Program-made: the position numbers and the translations under genes | Assembly: GCA_023145595.1 (NCBI GenBank) | Contig: JAGLDM010000451.1 | Coordinates: forward strand, 1-9,451 | Reading direction: 5' to 3' | From: Flavobacteriaceae bacterium | GTDB lineage: Bacteria; Bacteroidota; Bacteroidia; Flavobacteriales; Flavobacteriaceae | Length of the DNA: 9,451 nucleotides | The notes under the pieces: model-generated | Database searches by the model: none | Told to the model about the DNA's origin: nothing | The model's input: the letters and a program-made list of their open reading frames with translations, nothing else | Shown: one piece after another, positions 5,323 through 9,451 of the stretch | Layout of the letters: each line of letters opens with the position of its first letter | Position numbering within the stretch: position 1 is the first letter of the stretch

Positions 5323-6588
5323 ATGAACCTACAAGAAAGAGACAAAAAACACCTGTGGCATCCATTAACACAGCATAAATTACACCCCAATCACTTACCC
5401 ATTGTTCGTGCAAAAGGCTGTTCGTTATTTGATGAAAACGGAAAAGAATATATAGACGGAATTGCATCGTGGTACACTTGTATGTATGGGCATTGCAATG
5501 AGGCTATTACATCAAAAGTTAAAAGCCAGTTAGATCAATTAGATCATGTGATCTTTAGCGGATTTACCCATAAACCCGCCATTGAATTGTCGGAGGCATT
5601 GATGCAAATTTTACCCAAAAACCAACAAAAAATATTCTTCTCAGATAATGGCTCAACCTCCGTTGATGTTGCTATAAAAATGGCTTTGCAATACCATTTT
5701 AATAAAGGAGAAAAAAGAGGAAAAACAATTGCTTTAGAAGGCGGATTTCATGGTGATACTTTTGGAGCCATGTCCGTTTCAGGGCTGTCGATTTATAACG
5801 GCCCTTTTGAAGAGTTTTTTATTGATGTAGCTAGAATTCCGGTTCCGACCACAGAAAATGTTGAGGCTGTAAAACAACAATTTGAGCAATTATTAAAAAC
5901 AGGAAATGTAGCGGCATTTATTTTTGAGCCTTTAGTTCAAGGAGCCTCAGCAATGTCTATGTATGACGCTAATTTATTGGATGAGTTAATTGTAAAAGCA
6001 CATTCATATGGAGTGGTGACAATTGCCGATGAGGTAATGACTGGCTTTGGAAAAACGGGAAAGAATTTCGCTTCTGATTATTTACAGCACAAGCCGGATA
6101 TTATGTGCCTGTCCAAGTCTTTAACAGGCGGAATTGCCCCCATGGCATTAACAACCTGCTCGCAGAAAATATACGATGCTTTTTATGACGATGAAATCGG
6201 AAAAGGTTTTTTTCACGGACATACGTATTCTGCAAATCCACTGACATGCACCGCTGCTTTGGCGAGTATTGAGTTATTACAGACCGAAGAAATTCAAAAG
6301 AATATAAAACGGATTAAAGCCTCCCATCAAGATTTTAACGAACGCATAAAAAACCATCCAAAAGTTGCTTCTACGCGGCAATTGGGAGTCATCTTTGCCC
6401 TCGATTTGAATGTTAAAATGGAACGTTATGGGAATTTACGAGATAAATTATTTAACCATTTTATGGAAAACGGTGTGTTTTTACGACCACTCGGAAACAC
6501 CATTTATATTTTAGCACCTTTTGTAATTACGAATGATGAATTAGAAAAAATATATCGATCGATAGAAGGGGTTCTAAACACCCTATAA
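5323..6588 (+). CDS. bioA: Adenosylmethionine-8-amino-7-oxononanoate aminotransferase (BioA)
   Basis: A class III PLP aminotransferase that transfers the amino group of S-adenosylmethionine to 8-amino-7-oxononanoate, giving 7,8-diaminononanoate. The N-terminal KKHLWHPLTQH and SWYTCMYGHCN (Trp50-Tyr51, substrate pocket) are typical of BioA rather than other class III enzymes. The remaining motifs are the cofactor-binding SDNGSTSVDVAIKMA, EGGFHGDT, IADEVMTGFGKTG (Asp236) and CLSKSLTGG with the PLP lysine at 265. At 421 residues it has full family length. The ATG at 5323 lies 7 bases after the palindromic element. The gene order bioD-bioA puts it before the preceding chemical step. Its stop is only 3 bases from the stop of the opposite-strand gene, so the two transcripts must converge with no room for a terminator. 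Confidence 0.96.
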   Translation: MNLQERDKKHLWHPLTQHKLHPNHLPIVRAKGCSLFDENGKEYIDGIASWYTCMYGHCNEAITSKVKSQLDQLDHVIFSGFTHKPAIELSEALMQILPKNQQKIFFSDNGSTSVDVAIKMALQYHFNKGEKRGKTIALEGGFHGDTFGAMSVSGLSIYNGPFEEFFIDVARIPVPTTENVEAVKQQFEQLLKTGNVAAFIFEPLVQGASAMSMYDANLLDELIVKAHSYGVVTIADEVMTGFGKTGKNFASDYLQHKPDIMCLSKSLTGGIAPMALTTCSQKIYDAFYDDEIGKGFFHGHTYSANPLTCTAALASIELLQTEEIQKNIKRIKASHQDFNERIKNHPKVASTRQLGVIFALDLNVKMERYGNLRDKLFNHFMENGVFLRPLGNTIYILAPFVITNDELEKIYRSIEGVLNTL

Positions 6589-6591
6589 GTT

Positions 6592-7005
6592 TCAATCTGG
6601 TATTGGCAAGTTAATTTGTTCTTGAGAATCTTTAATGGTAACATATAAGTCTTCATAGAACCATTCCCCTTCAACTCTAATGGCGGAAACAACCAAAATT
6701 CCATAGCCTTTAGATCCTTTTAGCGGAACAGTAAACTCGGCGTTTCCATTTTCATTTTGGGCAGAAACATTTCCGTTCATTTCACCGTTTGAAGTAACAG
6801 GGTCTCCAAGAATTTTAATTATTTGGGGGCTATTAGTGGCTTGTTCTACCGCATAATCATACGGACTCGCATTGCTCATGAAATTTTTGATTCCGAAAAA
6901 AGCAATTCCTGCCCCAAATACAACAAACAGAATAATTCCTAGACAGCCACAACCAGGTACAGCCCAAACCCAATTTCTGCCAAACCAACTTTTTTGTTTC
7001 TCCAT
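6592..7005 (-). CDS. Coa1-like small membrane protein
   Basis: A 137-residue protein with a short basic cytoplasmic start (MEKQKSWFGRNWVW), a glycine-rich transmembrane helix at about residues 16-42 (GCGCLGIILFVVFGAGIAFF), and a soluble extracytoplasmic domain. That domain (YDYAVEQATNSPQIIKILGDP, then a gap with GNVSAQNENGNAEFTVPL and GILVVSAIRVEGEWFYEDL) resembles the Coa1 family, named for a cytochrome oxidase assembly factor. Bacterial members have no established function. It is the only minus-strand gene in the bio cluster. It has its own good promoter at 7057-7064, which overlaps the start region of the synthase gene. Membership in Coa1 is judged from recall of similar sequences, so moderately sure. 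Confidence 0.65.
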   Translation of the reverse strand: MEKQKSWFGRNWVWAVPGCGCLGIILFVVFGAGIAFFGIKNFMSNASPYDYAVEQATNSPQIIKILGDPVTSNGEMNGNVSAQNENGNAEFTVPLKGSKGYGILVVSAIRVEGEWFYEDLYVTIKDSQEQINLPIPD

Positions 7006-7047
7006 AATATAATTTCAATTAATAAGATGCTTTTGAAAACAAGGTAT

Positions 7048-7055
7048 TACTTTTG
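7048..7055 (+). promoter_or_regulatory. -7 promoter element for the beta-ketoacyl synthase gene
   Basis: TACTTTTG matches TAnnTTTG exactly and lies 17 bases before the GTG at 7073. No TTG at the normal distance was found (a TTG at 7033-7035 is too close). One base separates it from the opposite-strand element at 7057-7064. Confidence 0.45.
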
Positions 7056-7056
7056 T

Positions 7057-7085
7057 CAAAAATACAACTTAAGTGCTACATCCAA
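7057..7085 (-). promoter_or_regulatory. Promoter of the Coa1-like gene (-33 TTG and -7 TATTTTTG)
   Basis: On the minus strand, TTG (7085-7083), an 18-base spacer and TATTTTTG (7064-7057) fit the Bacteroidota promoter pattern best of all in the window. The predicted start is near 7050, with a leader of about 45 nt to the ATG at 7005-7003. It lies partly within the 5' end of the synthase gene on the other strand. Confidence 0.55.
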
Positions 7086-8275
7086 TTTCTATTACTGCAA
7101 TCACTTCAATTTCTCCCTTGGGTATAAACCAAGAGGAAATATGGCAAAATTATTTAAGTGAAAATCATCATTTCTCAAAACATAATTTTAATGGAAGATT
7201 AGAGTATGTTTCAGAATTAAATGAAGCAGGTCAGTTAGAAATAGAGAACTTACGAAAAGAAGATAGACGTTATAAAGATTTAGATAAATCGGTTTTAATG
7301 GTGATTATTGCTGCAAGAAATGCTGTTAAAACTGCAAATTGGAAATCGGGAGATTTTGGAATAAATATTGGTTCATCAAGAGGAGCAACGGAATTATTTG
7401 AAAAATACCACCGTGATTTTTTAGAGAAAGGGCAAACAGAAACGTTAACCTCACCAACAACAACTTTAGGGAATATTTCTACGTGGATTGCGCATGATTT
7501 GCAATCTCAAGGACCCACGATAAGTCATTCCATTACCTGCTCTACAGCGCTGCATGCTGTTTTAAATGGTGTCGCTTGGATTAATTCGGGTATGAGTGAT
7601 ACGTTTTTAGTAGGAGGAAGTGAAGCGCCTCTCACAGATTTTACCATCGCCCAAATGAAGGCCTTAAAAATATATGCTCCTTGTGATACTGAGCAGTCGT
7701 TACTGAGCGGTTCTAATAATCATCGGGACGAAGAATACCCCTGTAAAACCTTAGATTTTTCTAAAAGGAAAAACACCATGATTTTAGGTGAAGGCGCAGC
7801 AGTACTGTGTTTAGAAAAAGGAGTTGTTGCTAATGCATTAGCAACAATAACAGGGATTGGTTACGCCACAGAGGTTTTAAAACATAGTATTTCTATTTCA
7901 GAAGATGCACATTGTTTTCAAAAATCGATGCAAATGGCGCTAGAAGAAACCGCCCCTTCAGAGGTTGATATTATTGTAATGCATGCACCAGGGACTATAA
8001 AAGGCGACTCTTCAGAGTATAAAGCCATTGAAAAAATTTTTAAAAGTAATCTTCCTGCTGTAACTTCAAACAAATGGAAAATAGGGCATACGTTTGGTGC
8101 TTCTGGAGCACTTAATTTGGAATTAGCGATTTTAATGTTGAAACATCAAAAATTTATTGGAGTTCCTTTTTTAAAGAGTCAGAAACCTCCGAAACGAATC
8201 AGAAAAATTATGGTAAATGCTGTTGGGTTTGGAGGGAATGCAGTGAGTGTTTTAGTGTCAATTCCAAATCATTAG
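7073..8275 (+). CDS. Beta-ketoacyl synthase (KAS I/II-type condensing enzyme) in the biotin cluster
   Basis: A 400-residue thiolase-fold condensing enzyme. The nucleophile Cys156 (SITCSTALHAV), His304 (VMHAPGTIKGDSSEY) and His339 (WKIGHTFGASGALNLE) form the Cys-His-His triad of KAS I/II. FabH/BioZ-type enzymes carry Cys-His-Asn. The late GFGGNAVSVL loop is also typical. Translation appears to start at the GTG at 7073, because an in-frame TAA lies directly upstream and no ATG offers a better N-terminus (LHPISITAITSISPLG is the family start). Residues about 206-222 (DTEQSLLSGSNNHRDE) look like an extra loop. A perfect 24-bp palindrome lies at codons 251-259. Between bioA and bioB it may elongate or form the pimeloyl precursor, but a general fatty-acid or polyketide role is not excluded; no substrate is shown by the sequence. 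Confidence 0.85.
   Translation: MLHPISITAITSISPLGINQEEIWQNYLSENHHFSKHNFNGRLEYVSELNEAGQLEIENLRKEDRRYKDLDKSVLMVIIAARNAVKTANWKSGDFGINIGSSRGATELFEKYHRDFLEKGQTETLTSPTTTLGNISTWIAHDLQSQGPTISHSITCSTALHAVLNGVAWINSGMSDTFLVGGSEAPLTDFTIAQMKALKIYAPCDTEQSLLSGSNNHRDEEYPCKTLDFSKRKNTMILGEGAAVLCLEKGVVANALATITGIGYATEVLKHSISISEDAHCFQKSMQMALEETAPSEVDIIVMHAPGTIKGDSSEYKAIEKIFKSNLPAVTSNKWKIGHTFGASGALNLELAILMLKHQKFIGVPFLKSQKPPKRIRKIMVNAVGFGGNAVSVLVSIPNH
7824..7847. repeat. Perfect 24-bp palindrome inside the synthase gene
   Basis: TTGTTGCTAATG (7824-7835) is followed directly by its exact reverse complement (7836-7847) with no spacer. It falls in the coding frame and encodes VVANALATI, an ordinary-looking segment. 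It could extrude as a cruciform, be a protein binding site or be chance. Confidence 0.8.
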
Positions 8276-8290
8276 TAATTAAACTATTCT

Positions 8291-8313
8291 TTGACAATTA
8301 CGATAATTATCAA
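8291..8313. promoter_or_regulatory. Inverted repeat upstream of bioB (candidate operator)
   Basis: TTGACAATTA (8291-8300), a CGA centre and TAATTATCAA (8304-8313) pair at 9 of 10 positions. It lies 24 bases upstream of the bioB -7 element, reaching toward where a -33 box would sit, in the 89-base synthase-bioB gap. The half-site TGACAATT recurs at 2978-2985 upstream of bioF, and TTGTCAA at 7053-7059 ahead of the synthase gene. A biotin-responsive regulator (for instance a BirA with a DNA-binding domain) is a guess. Confidence 0.4.
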
Positions 8314-8336
8314 TACCTAATTACAAAGAATTTTAG

Positions 8337-8344
8337 TATTTTTG
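8337..8344 (+). promoter_or_regulatory. -7 promoter element for bioB
   Basis: TATTTTTG fits TAnnTTTG exactly and ends 20 bases before the bioB ATG, giving a leader of roughly 13 nt. It suggests bioB has its own promoter and does not rely on read-through from the synthase gene. No good TTG is seen 18-20 bases upstream. Confidence 0.5.
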
Positions 8345-8364
8345 CCCCTTTAAATCAAACAATT

Positions 8365-9451
8365 ATGAGTGTACAAAAACACAACTGGACGAAAGAAGAA
8401 ATTCTTGAAATTTATAATAAACCCGTGATGGAATTGTTGTATGATGCAGCAACTATTCATAGGAAATATCACGACCCAAATACGGTACAGGTTTCTACCT
8501 TACTATCCATCAAAACTGGCGGATGCTCAGAGGATTGTGGTTATTGTTCACAAGCTGCCCGTTATCATACCGATATTGAAGGTAATGATTTGATGACTGT
8601 TAGTGAGGTAAAAGAGAAAGCTATAAAAGCGAAAGAAAGTGGTAGTTCTCGTGTTTGCATGGGAGCCGCTTGGAGAAATGTTAAGGATGGTTCTGAATTT
8701 GACGAAGTACTAGAAATGGTGCGAGGAATCAATAAATTAGACATGGAAGTGTGCTGTACTTTAGGTATGATTACCGAAAATCAAGCGAAACGTTTGGCAG
8801 AGGCTGGATTGTATGCATACAACCATAATTTAGATTCATCAGAAGAATATTATAAAAAGGTGATTTCTACGAGAGGTTATCAAGATAGACTAGATACTAT
8901 TTCGAATGTTCGGAAAACCAATATAACGGTTTGTTCAGGTGGAATTATTGGTATGGGTGAGGCTATTGAAGACAGAGCAGGTATGTTAGTGGCCTTGTCT
9001 ACTTTGGAGCCGCAGCCAGAATCTACTCCTATAAATGCCTTGGTTGCTGTTGAAGGAACTCCGCTGGAAAAGGAAAAACCTGTTGAAATTTGGGAGATGA
9101 TTCGAATGGTATCGACAACTAGAATTGTAATGCCAGAAACTCAAATTCGATTATCTGCTGGAAGATCACAAATGAGTAGAGAAGGGCAAGCCATGTGTTT
9201 CTTTGCCGGTGCAAATTCTATTTTTGCTGGAGATAAACTATTAACTACTCCAAATTCTAATGCAGATGACGATATGAAAATGTTTGAATCATTAGGCATG
9301 GATCTGCAGGAACCTTTTGCGAAAAGAGAACAAACAGAATCAATTGAAGCAATTGATTCTGCCTATCAAGAAAAAGGAGAAAAACCAAAATGGACACGGC
9401 CTGATCATAAGATAGAGCGAAACGAAGCTGCGAAATCAAAAGCAAAAGAGT
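8365..9451 (+). CDS. bioB: Biotin synthase (BioB), 3' end beyond the window
   Basis: A radical-SAM enzyme that inserts sulfur into dethiobiotin to form biotin, the last step. The frame is open from the ATG at 8365 to the window end, 362 codons, so the stop is not seen but should be close. The radical-SAM [4Fe-4S] ligands are Cys54, Cys58 and Cys61 (GGCSEDCGYCSQAARY). The ligands of the sacrificial [2Fe-2S] cluster are all present: Cys98 (SSRVCMGAAWR), Cys130 (MEVCCTLGM), Cys190 (ITVCSGGIIGMGE) and Arg262 (QIRLSAGR), matching E. coli Cys97, Cys128, Cys188 and Arg260. The C-terminal tail (KWTRPDHKIERNEAAKSKAK) is characteristic of Bacteroidota BioB. A 12-bp-arm hairpin is embedded in this tail region. 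The gene has its own promoter-like element, 89 bases after the synthase gene. Confidence 0.97.
   Translation, partial: MSVQKHNWTKEEILEIYNKPVMELLYDAATIHRKYHDPNTVQVSTLLSIKTGGCSEDCGYCSQAARYHTDIEGNDLMTVSEVKEKAIKAKESGSSRVCMGAAWRNVKDGSEFDEVLEMVRGINKLDMEVCCTLGMITENQAKRLAEAGLYAYNHNLDSSEEYYKKVISTRGYQDRLDTISNVRKTNITVCSGGIIGMGEAIEDRAGMLVALSTLEPQPESTPINALVAVEGTPLEKEKPVEIWEMIRMVSTTRIVMPETQIRLSAGRSQMSREGQAMCFFAGANSIFAGDKLLTTPNSNADDDMKMFESLGMDLQEPFAKREQTESIEAIDSAYQEKGEKPKWTRPDHKIERNEAAKSKAKE
9335..9361. repeat. 12-bp-arm inverted repeat in the bioB coding region
   Basis: CAGAATCAATTG (9335-9346) is the exact reverse complement of CAATTGATTCTG (9350-9361), with a 3-base AAG loop. It encodes part of TESIEAIDSAYQ near the C-terminus of BioB. 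It would make a stable hairpin in the mRNA. Confidence 0.75.

Noticed and set aside
5228..5467. Minus-strand open frame containing SVIPAKAGI and LDSCLRRND
   Set aside because: These peptides are the known translation of the dispersed palindrome at 5245-5315, and the rest is opposite bioA; not a gene.
6553..6564. 12-base palindrome TATCGATCGATA near the bioA end
   Set aside because: Only 6-bp half-sites built from a simple repeated ATCG unit; expected by chance.
6504..6704. Minus-strand open frame at the bioA/Coa1-like junction
   Set aside because: Out of frame with the Coa1-like gene and covering its C-terminus; no start support.
7073..8275. BioZ or FabH (KAS III) identity
   Set aside because: The triad is Cys-His-His with the GHTFGASGA segment of KAS I/II, not Cys-His-Asn.
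9257..9445. Minus-strand open frame within bioB
   Set aside because: Opposite conserved BioB C-terminal coding sequence; shadow frame.

Overview
The window looks like AT-rich chromosomal DNA of a flavobacterium (Bacteroidota, probably Flavobacteriaceae and perhaps marine; genus not determinable). The evidence is a type IX secretion plug protein, an Nqr sodium pump gene, promoter-like TAnnTTTG motifs of the Bacteroidota type instead of E. coli -10 boxes, and the familiar Bacteroidota-style dispersed palindromes.

Layout. Positions 1-609 (minus) hold the N-terminal half of nqrA. A gene-free stretch of about 550 bases follows, rich in inverted repeats, and then plus-strand genes for a T9SS plug protein (DUF5103) and ApaG. 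From about 3019 to the right edge lies a biotin cluster: bioF, a small DUF2007/zinc-ribbon gene, bioD, bioA, a minus-strand Coa1-like membrane protein, a beta-ketoacyl synthase (KAS I/II type) and bioB (cut by the window end).

How the genes work together. BioF, BioA, BioD and BioB are the four late enzymes that turn pimeloyl-thioester plus alanine into biotin. No gene for making the pimeloyl moiety (bioC, bioH, bioG, bioW, bioI or a FabH-like bioZ) is visible. The condensing enzyme between bioA and bioB, with an intact Cys-His-His triad, is therefore the most interesting gene: it may supply or elongate the pimeloyl precursor. The cluster is not one simple operon. bioF, the synthase and bioB each have their own promoter-like element, bioD and bioA are separated by a large palindromic element, and a minus-strand gene interrupts the series.

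The most distinctive features are palindromic repeats. One appears to be inserted in frame in bioF, one fills the bioD-bioA gap, a decayed one forms the 3' end of bioF, and two near-perfect to perfect 12-bp-arm palindromes lie inside the synthase gene and bioB. The nqrA/plug intergenic region has an unusual density of hairpins and may encode a structured RNA or be a decayed mobile element. Nothing resembling a defence system, CRISPR array, tRNA or rRNA was seen.
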